Shown here piece by piece: positions 1 through 8,474 of a stretch of 64,000 nucleotides of DNA. Source of the stretch: Falsiroseomonas ponticola (GTDB lineage: Bacteria > Pseudomonadota > Alphaproteobacteria > Acetobacterales > Acetobacteraceae); contig NZ_JAERQN010000008.1 of assembly GCF_016805305.1 (NCBI RefSeq), positions 124,001-188,000 of the forward strand. The letters are read 5' to 3'. A model generated the notes under the pieces. That model did not search any database. It had not been told where the DNA came from and saw nothing but the letters and a program-made list of their open reading frames with translations. The translations under genes and the position numbers were made by a program. Each line of letters opens with the position of its first letter. The first letter of the stretch is position 1.

Positions 1-342
1 GGCGATGTCGCCGCCCTCCTCCCGCACCATCGCCATCGCCTCCGCCACCTCCTTCACGGCGGTCTGCCAGGGCGCGCCGCGGCGGGCATCGGCGGGCAGG
101 CGCAGCATGGCGCGCTCCACCTCGTTCAGCGCCTGGCGGAGGCGCGACGTCGCGCCGGTGGCGGGAATCGTGCCCTCCTCCAGCCGCTTCAGCACGTCGC
201 GCAGGCCTTCCTCCGCCTCGCGCAGCGTGCGCATCGCCTCCACCGTGGCGGCGGAGCTGCTGCCAGGGGCGGGCGGCGCCTGGGCCAGGGCGGGCGCGGC
301 GGCCAGCGTGACGGCCAGCGCAAGCGCAATCGATCGGTGCAT
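1..342 (-). CDS. Hypothetical secreted alpha-helical protein, 3' end outside window
   Basis: The first 114 codons are visible and the reading frame runs off the left edge. The ATG start at 342 is followed by a clear Sec signal peptide: a basic start (MHRS), a hydrophobic core rich in Ala and Leu, and an ALAQA cleavage site near residue 21. After a short Pro/Ser linker the rest is charged and probably helical (repeated EAxxxLR and EVxEAMxMV patterns), with no Cys and no recognisable domain. It is divergent from the molybdenum hydroxylase gene, with about 120 bp between the starts. The function is unknown; a periplasmic location is inferred from the signal peptide only. Confidence 0.6.
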   Translation of the reverse strand, partial: MHRSIALALAVTLAAAPALAQAPPAPGSSSAATVEAMRTLREAEEGLRDVLKRLEEGTIPATGATSRLRQALNEVERAMLRLPADARRGAPWQTAVKEVAEAMAMVREEGGDIA

Positions 343-461
343 GGGGCTTGCACTCCTTCCGGGCTGCGAACGCCGGGCACCCCGCCCGGTTGCCGCCCCC
401 CTTTTCGATCCCCCCAAAGATCGCAGATGATGGTGCGGAGAAGATCTGGGGAACGAAGGCC

Positions 462-2789
462 ATGGCGAAGTTCGGGTTGAGCCAATCGGTGCGGCGCGTG
501 GAGGATCCCCGCCTGCTGACGGGGCGTGGCCGCTACACCGACGACATCGCCATGCCTGGCGAGGCCGTGGGCGTCGTGCTCCGCAGTCCGCATGCCCATG
601 CGAAGATCACGAGCCTCGACACCAGCGCCGCCCTGGCCGTGCCGGGCGTGCTGGCGGTGATCACGGGCGCGGATCTGCAGGCCGCGGGCCTCGGCGAAGT
701 GCCCTGCGTGATCCCGCTGAAGAACCGGGATGGCAGCCCGCGCGCCAATACGCCGCGCCTGGCGCTGGCCACCGACACGGTCCGCCATGTCGGCGATCCC
801 GTCGCCTTCATCGTGGCGGAGACCGCCCAGGCCGCGCGGGACGGCGCGGAAGCGGTGATGGTGGAGTATGAGGTGCTGCCCGCGGCGACGGACCTCGCCA
901 CCGCCTGGGAAGCCGGCCAGCCGCAGGTCTGGGACGGGGCGGCGAGCAACATCGCCTTCGACTGGGAAGCCGGCGACAAGGCGAAGACGGAGGAAGCCTT
1001 CGCCCGCGCCGCGCATGTCACGCGCCTGACGGTCGTGAACAACCGCGTCGTCGTCGCCAGCATGGAAACCCGCGCCGCCGTCGCTGCCTGGGACGGCGAC
1101 AAGCTGACGCTGCACACCAACACCCAGGGCTCCTGGCTGGTGAAGAACCTGCTGGCCGGCAACGTCTTCAACATCCCGGCCGACAATGTCCGCGTCATCA
1201 CCCCCGATGTCGGCGGCGGCTTCGGCATGAAGCTCTACCTCTATGCCGAGCACGTGCTGGTCGCCTTCGCGGCGAAGCAGGTCGGCCGCCCGGTGAAGTG
1301 GACCAGCGAGAGGTCGGAAGCCTTCCAGTCCGACACCCATGGCCGCGACAACATCACCCTCGGTGAGCTGGCGACCGACGCCAACGGCAAGTTCCTGGCG
1401 CTGCGCACGCGCAACTACGCGAACATGGGCGCCTACCTCTCCACCTTCGCGCCCTTCATCCCGACCGGCGCCGGCACCAAGGTGCTGGCCAGCGTCTATG
1501 GGTTCGAGGCGATCTACGCCAACGTCATCGGCGTGCTGACCCACACCGTGCCGGTCGATGCCTATCGCGGCGCCGGCCGGCCGGAGAGCAACTACCTGGT
1601 GGAGCGGCTGATCGACGCCGCCGCCCGCGAGCTGAAGATCGACCGCATCGAGCTGCGCCGCCGCAACATGGTGACGCAGGCCGCGATGCCCTTCGTCTCC
1701 GCCATGGGCCAGCGCTACGACAGCGGCGATTTTCTCCAGCTGATGGACAGCGCCCTGTCGAAGATCGACTGGGCGGGCTTCCCGGCGCGGCGGGCGGAGG
1801 CCGAGCGCCGCGGCAAGCGCCGCGGCATCGGCCTCGCCTACTACCTGGAAGCGACCGGCGGTGGCCCCACGGAGAACGCCAAGGTCGTCTTCGCGGAGGA
1901 TGGCTTCGTCGATGTCTATGTCGGCACGCAATCCACCGGCCAGGGCCATGAGACGGCCTATGCCATGCTCACCCAGCACGAACTTGGCGTGCCGCTGGAG
2001 AAGATCCGGGTCCAGCAGGGGGATAGCGAGACGCTGCCCGCCGGCGGCGGCACCGGCGGCGCGCGCAGCCTCTATTCCGAGGGCCAGGCCATCCTCGTCA
2101 CCACCGCCAGCGTGATCGAGAAGGGCAAGCAGGCGGCGGCGGAGCACCTGGAAACCTCGGTCGCGGACATCGAATTCACCCCGGCGGCGGGGCGCTTCGA
2201 CGTGGCCGGCACCGACCGTGGCGTGGGCATCCTGGAACTCGCCGCCATCCAGCGGAAGCGCGTCGCGGCGGGGCAGTCCACGCTGCTGCTCGATGCCATG
2301 GAGACCGCGAAGATCGAGGCCCACACCTTCCCCAATGGCTGCCATGTGGCGGAGGTGGAGGTGGACCCCGAGACGGGCATCGTCTCCGTCCCCCGCTACA
2401 TCGTGGTGGACGATGTGGGCCATGCGCTGAACCCGCTGATCGTGCGCGGCCAGGTGCATGGCGGCGTGGCGCAGGGCCTCGGCCAGGCGCTGCATGAGCG
2501 CACGGCCTATGACAATGCCAGCGGCCAGCTGCTCTCGGCCTCCTTCATGGACTACACGCTGCCGCGGGCCGATGACCTGCCGGACATCGACGTGGATCTG
2601 ATCGAGGTGACCTGCGAGACCAATCCGCTCGGCGTGAAGGGCGCGGGCGAAGCCGGTGCGGTGGGCTCCCCGCCCGCCGCGATGAATGCGCTGGTCGATG
2701 CGCTGACGCCCGTCGGCATCACCCACATGGACATGCCCGCCACGCCCGAGACGGTGTGGAAGGCGATCCAGGCCGCAAAGGCCGCTTGA
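462..2789 (+). CDS. Xanthine dehydrogenase family molybdopterin-binding subunit (form II CoxL-like), orphan
   Basis: This is the large catalytic subunit of a molybdenum hydroxylase, 775 residues, which is normal for CoxL-like proteins. The N-terminal part has the RVEDPRLLTGRGRYTDD entry typical of the family. The Mo-cofactor domain shows GGGFGMK near residue 250, AYRGAGR at 367-373 and the catalytic Glu at 730 in a GAGEAG context. AYRGAGR is the form II signature; true CO dehydrogenases carry AYRCSFR, so CO oxidation is unlikely. The family normally works with FAD and 2Fe-2S subunits, but neither gene is adjacent here. I chose ATG 462 because the family-typical sequence begins there; an in-frame upstream start at 348 would add an atypical extension. 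The substrate is unknown. Confidence 0.9.
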   Translation: MAKFGLSQSVRRVEDPRLLTGRGRYTDDIAMPGEAVGVVLRSPHAHAKITSLDTSAALAVPGVLAVITGADLQAAGLGEVPCVIPLKNRDGSPRANTPRLALATDTVRHVGDPVAFIVAETAQAARDGAEAVMVEYEVLPAATDLATAWEAGQPQVWDGAASNIAFDWEAGDKAKTEEAFARAAHVTRLTVVNNRVVVASMETRAAVAAWDGDKLTLHTNTQGSWLVKNLLAGNVFNIPADNVRVITPDVGGGFGMKLYLYAEHVLVAFAAKQVGRPVKWTSERSEAFQSDTHGRDNITLGELATDANGKFLALRTRNYANMGAYLSTFAPFIPTGAGTKVLASVYGFEAIYANVIGVLTHTVPVDAYRGAGRPESNYLVERLIDAAARELKIDRIELRRRNMVTQAAMPFVSAMGQRYDSGDFLQLMDSALSKIDWAGFPARRAEAERRGKRRGIGLAYYLEATGGGPTENAKVVFAEDGFVDVYVGTQSTGQGHETAYAMLTQHELGVPLEKIRVQQGDSETLPAGGGTGGARSLYSEGQAILVTTASVIEKGKQAAAEHLETSVADIEFTPAAGRFDVAGTDRGVGILELAAIQRKRVAAGQSTLLLDAMETAKIEAHTFPNGCHVAEVEVDPETGIVSVPRYIVVDDVGHALNPLIVRGQVHGGVAQGLGQALHERTAYDNASGQLLSASFMDYTLPRADDLPDIDVDLIEVTCETNPLGVKGAGEAGAVGSPPAAMNALVDALTPVGITHMDMPATPETVWKAIQAAKAA

Positions 2790-2795
2790 GACGGT

Positions 2796-2851
2796 CCAGG
2801 CCCGTCTCGGGCCTGGCGGATAGGGTCCGGGAAAGGCAGCGCCTTTCCCGG
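2796..2851. terminator. Double hairpin between convergent genes
   Basis: Two perfect hairpins lie between the stop codons of the molybdenum hydroxylase and the sulfatase. The first has an 8-bp stem (2796-2803 with 2809-2816, loop GTCTC). The second has an 11-bp stem (2827-2837 with 2841-2851, loop AGC). Neither is followed by a long T run, so bidirectional termination is inferred from position and stem strength. Confidence 0.6.
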
Positions 2852-2852
2852 T

Positions 2853-4415
2853 TCACCACTCCCCGTAGAACACCCCCGCCGCCTTGTGCCGGTCGGTACG
2901 CAACTCCGCCTCCGCCCAGCTCAGCGTCGTCCGCCGCTTCAGCCGCGTGAACCAGGCGAGCAGCCTTTCCCGCGCCGCCGCCCGCACCCCTTCCAGCGCC
3001 GGATCGGCGCCGAGGTCGTGGAACTCCTCCGGGTCCGACTGAAGGTCGAACAGCTGCGGCCGGTGCCCGCTCGTCCAGTGCACATACTTCCACCGCGCAT
3101 CCCGCAGCATCCAGGCATGGTGCTGCCCCGTGGGATGGCCGAGCCGCCGCCGCGCGCCGCGGAAGGTCCAGTCCAGCTCGCTCACCACCGCATCCCGCCA
3201 GGGAGGCGCGGTGCCGCGCGTCAGCGGCAGCAGCGACCGCCCTTCCACCACATGCTCCGCGGCCGGCAGGCCGAGCGCGTCGAGGATGGTGGGCACCACG
3301 TCGATCGCCTCCACGAAGCGGTCATCGACGCGGCCGCGCGTGCCGTCCGCCGCCGCCGAGGGATCGAACAGCAGGAAGGGCACGCGCTGGACGCAGTCGT
3401 GGAACAACTCCTTCTCACCAAGGAAATGGTCGCCGAGGTAGTCGCCATGGTCGGAGCAGAAGACGACCATCGTGTCGCGCCAGCGCCCGAGCCGCTCCAT
3501 CGCCGCCCATAGCCGGCCGAGATGGTCGTCGAGCTGCGTGATCAGCCCCTGATAGGCGGGCCGCACCGTCGCGATGCAGTCATCGATCTGGAAGCTCTCG
3601 CTCACCTCCTCCTTCTGCCATTCGCGCAGCAGCGGATGCGCGCCCTCCCCCCGCTCCGCCGGGTGGCGGGAGACGGGCAGGCATTGGTTCGGCGAATACA
3701 TCGCGTGGTAGGGCGCGGGCGCGATGTAGGGCCAGTGCGGCTTCACATAGGAGAGGTGCAGGACCCAGGGATCATCGCCCTGGCGGTCCATGAAGCCGAT
3801 GGCCTGGTCGGTGGTGTAGGCGGTCTCGCTATGCTCCTCCCTCACGCGGGCGGGCAGGCGGGCATTGCGCATCTTCCAGCCGCTGCGGACCTGCCCCTGT
3901 TCGTCCTCCACGGCGATGACGTAGTCGGTCCAGGGATCGGCGCTGTCATAGCCCTTCGATCGCAGCCAATGGGCATAGGCGCTGTCGGGCTCCGCATGGT
4001 GGCCGTCATGGCGATCGACCAGCGTGAACCAGCCCTCCTTCAGCAGCGCGGCCAGGTCGTGCTGCCCGTCCAGCTGCAGGCGCCGCATCCCATGCGCATC
4101 CGGCAGCACATGCGTCTTGCCCGCCAGCGCCAGCGCCCGTCCCGCCTCCCGCAGGTGCCAGCCCAGCGTGACCTCCCCCACCGAAAGCGGCACGCGGTTA
4201 TGCGTGGCACCGTGGGAGGAGACGTAGCGGCCGGTGTAGTAGGACATGCGGGACGGCCCGCAGATGCCGGACTGCACATAGGCCTGGGAGAAGCGCACGC
4301 CCCGCGCCGCCAGCGCATCCAGGTTCGGCGTCCGCAGGAAGGGATGCCCCGCGCAGCCGAGATGATCCCAGCGCAGCTGGTCCACCATGATGAAGAGCAC
4401 GTTGCGGATGGCCAT
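2853..4415 (-). CDS. Sulfatase / phosphonate monoester hydrolase family enzyme
   Basis: This 520-residue alkaline-phosphatase-superfamily hydrolase opens with the metal-binding stretch NVLFIMVDQLRWDHLG (Asp12 region). It carries the formylglycine motif C52-G-P-S-R, in which the family Cys is oxidised to formylglycine, and a later CSDHGDYLGDH metal-binding block. Length and the start resemble rhizobial phosphonate monoester hydrolases and choline-sulfatase-like enzymes, so the substrate could be a sulfate ester or a phosphonate/phosphate ester. There is no signal peptide, so it is probably cytoplasmic. It is transcribed alone and convergent with the upstream hydroxylase gene. No sulfatase-modifying enzyme gene is in the window. 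Confidence 0.88.
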   Translation of the reverse strand: MAIRNVLFIMVDQLRWDHLGCAGHPFLRTPNLDALAARGVRFSQAYVQSGICGPSRMSYYTGRYVSSHGATHNRVPLSVGEVTLGWHLREAGRALALAGKTHVLPDAHGMRRLQLDGQHDLAALLKEGWFTLVDRHDGHHAEPDSAYAHWLRSKGYDSADPWTDYVIAVEDEQGQVRSGWKMRNARLPARVREEHSETAYTTDQAIGFMDRQGDDPWVLHLSYVKPHWPYIAPAPYHAMYSPNQCLPVSRHPAERGEGAHPLLREWQKEEVSESFQIDDCIATVRPAYQGLITQLDDHLGRLWAAMERLGRWRDTMVVFCSDHGDYLGDHFLGEKELFHDCVQRVPFLLFDPSAAADGTRGRVDDRFVEAIDVVPTILDALGLPAAEHVVEGRSLLPLTRGTAPPWRDAVVSELDWTFRGARRRLGHPTGQHHAWMLRDARWKYVHWTSGHRPQLFDLQSDPEEFHDLGADPALEGVRAAARERLLAWFTRLKRRTTLSWAEAELRTDRHKAAGVFYGEW

Positions 4416-4553
4416 CTGTCCTGCCCGGCATTTCGCGCCCCAGCCTAGCCCGTCACCGCTTGACCGATGAAGGCCGCCTCGCGGATCGTTGCCATGTCGT
4501 GCCAGCCACGACAGCGCGACGGCGATGGGACATCAGCAGGGAAGGAGAACGGG

Positions 4554-4886
4554 ATGGCGAAACCAACAGCGGATGGCGGCAAGGCCAAGGCGTCCAAGAC
4601 GAAAGCCGAAAAGCCCAAGGCGCCAAAGACGAAGGCTGCGAAGACGGAAGCGACGAGCGACCAGGCCAGCACCACGCCCATCACCCTGTCGCCCATCGCG
4701 GCACGCCTGGTGGGGGACCAGTTGCGCGGCCTCGCCTACCTCTCGAAGAAGCTGGCGCTGGCGATCCGGGAGAAGGAGCTGGCGACGCCGTTCCATCCCG
4801 ACGAGATTAAGGCGATGAGCGACCGCTTCTACGAACTCGCCGACCAGCTGCGCCTGTCCGGCGATGACGGCAGCAACGGCGGCTGA
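4554..4886 (+). CDS. Small Lys/Ala-rich protein, function unknown
   Basis: This 110-residue protein starts at ATG 4554 behind a good AAGGAGAAC ribosome site; longer upstream starts lack one. Residues 1-40 are a low-complexity basic tail built from KPK, KAPKTKA and similar repeats, like AlgP or H1-type histone tails. The rest is a predicted helical domain containing LVGDQLRGLAYLSKKLALAIREKE broken into short amphipathic helices. Its stop codon abuts the stop of the convergent regulator gene with no gap. A nucleic-acid or polyphosphate-binding role would fit the tail, but this is a guess; I do not recognise the folded part. Confidence 0.6.
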   Translation: MAKPTADGGKAKASKTKAEKPKAPKTKAAKTEATSDQASTTPITLSPIAARLVGDQLRGLAYLSKKLALAIREKELATPFHPDEIKAMSDRFYELADQLRLSGDDGSNGG

Positions 4887-6263
4887 CTATTCCGCCAGCC
4901 CGGCTTCCCGCATCGCGACCAGGATCGGCTCCTGCCGCGCCAGGAAGCCGGGGTGGTCGGATAGCGGTTGGGCGCGGAACCAGCCGATGGTGACCTCGGC
5001 ATTCTGCGCCATGGCCTGGGTGGCGGCGATCCGCGCCGCCTCCCACTCCCCCAGGCGGGCCAGCAGGCCGGACAGCAACGCCAGGCGGACCGGGACCGGC
5101 ATGAAGGCCTGGCCATCGAGGGAGGCGCGCATCGCCTCCACCGCCTCCGCCCAGCGTTGCTGGTGCGCCAGCGCCAGCGAGAGGTAGGTGAGCCAGGTGA
5201 GGCGAAAGCCATGTCCCGGCGGAGCCAGTGCCATGGTGGTACGGATCTGCGCCTCCGCCGCTTCGGGCTGGCCGAGGAACAGCAGCATGAGCCCGCCATT
5301 GGCGCGGGACGAATGCTGCGTCGGGTCCAGTTCCACGCCGCGGCGGTAGGAAGCCAGCGCTTCCTCCCACCGGCGCTGCTGGCGCATGACCGCGGCGCGG
5401 GCGGCGTGGGTGGCCGGCAGGTTCGGGCCGAGCGCGATGGCACGCTCGGCATGATCCTCCGCGATGCGCAGGTCGGCGGCGGGGTTCAGGCTGAAGCCGT
5501 TCAGGACCGTGTTGCTGTAGGTGAAGACGATCTCCGCATGGGCACGGGGGTTCTCAGGGTCCAGCGCCAGCGCCTGCTGCAGAAGGCCACGCGCCGCGAC
5601 CCAGTTCGCGCGGCGGTCGCCGGGGGCGATGTTCCGGCGGCGCGCGGCCTCGATCAGTTCGATCGCCTGTTCGCGGGCCGAGGGCGCGGGCACGGCCACC
5701 GGCGGTGCCGGCACCGTGGCCACCGGCGGCGCGGGCTGGGGCGGCGGAGCGGCGGCGGCCACCACCGGCGGTGCTGGCGGCGTCCCCGGTGCCAGTCCCA
5801 GCCAGGCCAGCGCCAGAACGGCCGGGATCGCGGCCAGAAAGGCGATGCGCGACAGGGCGGGGCGGGGCGCGACCGCCGGCAAACCCTCGGCTGCGAAAAC
5901 GGGGCGTGGCGGTGGCGCGCCATCCGGCGCGGCGACGGGGACGGGTATCACCGCCGCCGCTTCCAGGATGTAGCCCCGCCGCGGCACCGTCTTTAGCAGC
6001 GCCATGCCCTCCGCGCCCATCGCGCGGCGCAGTTCGACGATACATTGCGTGATGCTGTCATCGGTGACGGTGACGTCGGCCCAGACGGTGTCGAGGATCT
6101 CCGCCCGCGTCACCAGCCGCCCGCGGCTGCGCAGCAGCAGCAGCAGCAGGTCGAGCGTCTTGGGGCGGAGCGTTGTCTCCTCGCCATCGGCGCGCCGCAG
6201 CACGCCCCGCTCGGGGTCGAGCGACGCGCTTCCGACAGGCACCGTGTCGGCAGCCGGGTCCAT
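4887..6263 (-). CDS. Membrane-anchored winged-helix (OmpR/CadC-type) regulator with TPR domain
   Basis: Residues 10-105 form a Trans_reg_C winged helix (TLRPKTLDLLLLLL, then RGRLVTRAEILDTVW, ending in KTVPRRGYIL). A Pro/Ala-rich linker and one transmembrane segment (about 138-157) follow, then tetratricopeptide repeats reaching the C terminus. This CadC/ToxR-like layout, with a cytoplasmic DNA-binding head and a probable periplasmic TPR sensor, suggests signal detection across the membrane, but the ligand is unknown. I prefer ATG 6263, 13 nt after an AGGAGGGG; an in-frame TTG at 6299 is the alternative. It is divergent from the hydrolase-MFS-LysE operon, a possible target. Confidence 0.8.
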   Translation of the reverse strand: MDPAADTVPVGSASLDPERGVLRRADGEETTLRPKTLDLLLLLLRSRGRLVTRAEILDTVWADVTVTDDSITQCIVELRRAMGAEGMALLKTVPRRGYILEAAAVIPVPVAAPDGAPPPRPVFAAEGLPAVAPRPALSRIAFLAAIPAVLALAWLGLAPGTPPAPPVVAAAAPPPQPAPPVATVPAPPVAVPAPSAREQAIELIEAARRRNIAPGDRRANWVAARGLLQQALALDPENPRAHAEIVFTYSNTVLNGFSLNPAADLRIAEDHAERAIALGPNLPATHAARAAVMRQQRRWEEALASYRRGVELDPTQHSSRANGGLMLLFLGQPEAAEAQIRTTMALAPPGHGFRLTWLTYLSLALAHQQRWAEAVEAMRASLDGQAFMPVPVRLALLSGLLARLGEWEAARIAATQAMAQNAEVTIGWFRAQPLSDHPGFLARQEPILVAMREAGLAE

Positions 6264-6471
6264 CCGCCTGTACAGCCCCTCCTGGCCCTGGTCCCGCAAC
6301 CACCATAGCGAGCGTGCCGCGCAGCGCCGAGTCCGTTCCCGCGCCGCAGCATTGCGCGTGTTTCGCCAAAGCTTCGCCCCCCCCTTCGGCCCGGCTTCGG
6401 GACCGAAAGCCCCCGCCCCTGCTGCCCTGCCGCCGCCCGGATCGGCCGGGCCTCACCAGGGAGCAACCCCG

Positions 6472-7227
6472 ATGCGCACCACCCGCGCCTGCCTCCTCGC
6501 CGCCGCGCTGGCCCTGCCGGCCGGCGGCCACGCCCAACCGCGTCCCATCGACCACAGCCTGCCCGCCCCCGCCGGCACCACGCGGCTGACCCTGCCGGCG
6601 CAGGATGGCGCGCCGATCCCGCTGGTCATCCTGCTGCCCGATGCGCTGGGCGACCAGGGCCGGTCCGACCCCTATGTGGAGGCGCTGGCCGCGCGCGGCA
6701 TCGCGAGCCTCGTCGTCGGCCTCGATGCCGCGGGGCCCGGCGGCGACGTGGCGCGGACGAAGCTTGCCGCCGCCGTGGCGCGGAACTGGGCGGCGGGGCA
6801 CCTGCCGGCGGTGAACCCGGACCTCGTCGGGCTGGTCGGCTTCGGCACCGGCGCGCGCGCCGCGCTGGCCGCCGCGGATGGCGCGCCGGTCGTGGCGCTG
6901 GATCCGGGCTGCGAGGGGCTTGCCCTGCCCTCCTACAGCCCGGTGCTGCTGGTGCATGGGGGCGCGGCGTCGGACGCCGCCGCCTGCAGCGCGCTGCCGG
7001 AACCTGCCGGGACCGCGATGCTCGCCCTGCCCGGCGCCAGCCATGCCTGGGACCTGCCCCCCGCCCTCGCCCCCGGCGGCGCGCTGGTGCCCTCCCCCAG
7101 CGGCGAGGGGCGGCAGCGCGCCCGGCCGGACCTGGCGGCGACGGCGCTGGCCGCCCAGGCCACGGCGTCCTGGCTGTTCCAGCAGCTGACGCCGCCGCGG
7201 GATGCGGGGCGGAGCGCCGCGCGATGA
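6472..7227 (+). CDS. Secreted dienelactone-hydrolase-like alpha/beta protein lacking a Ser/Cys nucleophile
   Basis: This 251-residue protein has a signal peptide (MRTTRACLLAAALALPAGGHA) and an alpha/beta hydrolase-like core. The strand-elbow region reads VGLVGFGTGARAAL, where active relatives have G-x-C/S-x-G, so the nucleophile position is Gly. A His in ASHAWD sits where the family's catalytic His is expected. It may be a binding protein or an inactive relative rather than an esterase. It begins an operon: its TGA overlaps the ATG of the MFS gene (ATGA). The start at 6472 is supported by the signal peptide and a nearby AGGGAG. Confidence 0.65.
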   Translation: MRTTRACLLAAALALPAGGHAQPRPIDHSLPAPAGTTRLTLPAQDGAPIPLVILLPDALGDQGRSDPYVEALAARGIASLVVGLDAAGPGGDVARTKLAAAVARNWAAGHLPAVNPDLVGLVGFGTGARAALAAADGAPVVALDPGCEGLALPSYSPVLLVHGGAASDAAACSALPEPAGTAMLALPGASHAWDLPPALAPGGALVPSPSGEGRQRARPDLAATALAAQATASWLFQQLTPPRDAGRSAAR

Positions 7228-8474
7228 CGGCGGCCGCGCCCCACGCCCCGCCGGGCCGGCACCAGGACGTGCCTCGGCGCGGCGCGGCGCCGCCGGCGGA
7301 AACCGATGGCTTCCCCGGCTGGCTGGTGGTGGCCGGGGCCTTCCTGGTGCTGCTGGTGGGCTTCGGCGCCATCTACTCCTACGCCGCCTTCGCGGAGCAG
7401 ATCGCCGCCAGCTTCGGCGCCCCGCGCGATTCCGTCGCGCTGGTCTATGCGCTGAGCGGCAGCACCTGCTTCTTCGTCAGCGCGCTGTCGGGCCGGATCG
7501 CCGACCGCATCGGCCCGCGCGTGCCGGCGATGGTGGGCATGGGGCTGGTCGGGCTCGGCCTGATGGTGGCCGCCACGGCGCGCAGCCTGGCGGAGGTGAT
7601 GGCCGGCTACGGGCTGCTGATCGGGCTCGGCACCGGCTTCGCCTATGTGCCCGCCATGGCGGCGGTGCAGGGCTGGTTCAGCGCCCATCGCGGCCTCGCC
7701 TCCGGCATCGCGGCCAGCGGCATCGGCGTCGGCACCGCGCTGGTGCCGGCGGGGGCGGATGCGATGCTCGCGGCCGGCGACTGGCGCGGCGCCTTCCTGG
7801 CCTTCGGCGCGGCCTCCCTGCTGGTGGGCGGCGCGGGGGCGCTGCTGCTGCGGCGCCCCGCCGCGCGTGGGCCGGGCCCGGCGGCGGAAGCGCCGGCCCC
7901 CGCGCGCGCGCCTGCCTTCCCCTGGGCCACGCGGCGCTTCGCCGCGGCCTATCTCGGCACGCTGCTGGTCTCCATCCCCGCGACGCTGCCGCAGGCGCTG
8001 CTGGTCGGCACGGCGCGGGACCTCGGCCATGCCTGGCATGATGCCGTCTCCCTGCTGGGGCTGATCGGGCTTGGCACCATCGCCGGGCGCTTCCTGCTGG
8101 CGGCGCTGGCGGATGGGCTGGGGCGGCGGGCCACCTTCCTCGGCTGCTGCGCGGGCATGGCGGGCAGCATGGCGGTCTGGGCCTTCGCGGAGGGCATGGT
8201 CGCGCTCCAGGCCTTCGCCCTGGCCTTCGGCGCGCTGCAGGGCGGCTTCGTGGCGCTGCTGCCGGCCTTCACGGCGGACAGCTTCGGCGGCCGCTCGCTC
8301 GGCGCCGCCATCGGGCTGCTCTACACCGGCCGCGGCCTGGCGCTGCTCCTCGCCCCGCCGCTGATGGCGGCGGCGCAGGCGGTGGTGGCGGGGCCGCTGC
8401 CCATCGCCCTGGTCGCGCTGGCGGGGCTGGCCGGCGTGGCCCTGCTGGCCGCCGTGCGGGATGCGCCGCGATGA
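7224..8474 (+). CDS. MFS transporter, OFA (oxalate/formate antiporter)-like
   Basis: This 416-residue protein has about 12 hydrophobic segments after a 30-residue polar N terminus. The A-loop GRIADRIGPRVPAM after the second helix is the MFS signature, and GWFSAHRGLASGIAASGIG is typical of the OFA/monocarboxylate branch, which moves small organic anions. It overlaps the hydrolase-like gene upstream and the LysE-type gene downstream by 4 bp each, so all three are probably co-translated. The joint function may be secretion or exchange of a small acid; the substrate cannot be read from sequence. Confidence 0.85.
   Translation: MTAAAPHAPPGRHQDVPRRGAAPPAETDGFPGWLVVAGAFLVLLVGFGAIYSYAAFAEQIAASFGAPRDSVALVYALSGSTCFFVSALSGRIADRIGPRVPAMVGMGLVGLGLMVAATARSLAEVMAGYGLLIGLGTGFAYVPAMAAVQGWFSAHRGLASGIAASGIGVGTALVPAGADAMLAAGDWRGAFLAFGAASLLVGGAGALLLRRPAARGPGPAAEAPAPARAPAFPWATRRFAAAYLGTLLVSIPATLPQALLVGTARDLGHAWHDAVSLLGLIGLGTIAGRFLLAALADGLGRRATFLGCCAGMAGSMAVWAFAEGMVALQAFALAFGALQGGFVALLPAFTADSFGGRSLGAAIGLLYTGRGLALLLAPPLMAAAQAVVAGPLPIALVALAGLAGVALLAAVRDAPR

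Noticed and set aside
189-2726. An 845-codon minus-strand frame opposite the CoxL-like gene
   Set aside because: It is His/Arg/Gly-rich, has no motif, and overlaps a gene with intact catalytic motifs.
2853-4415. Naming the sulfatase as choline-sulfatase (betC)
   Set aside because: The formylglycine motif is clear, but no choline-oxidation genes are nearby and the specificity residues cannot be read.
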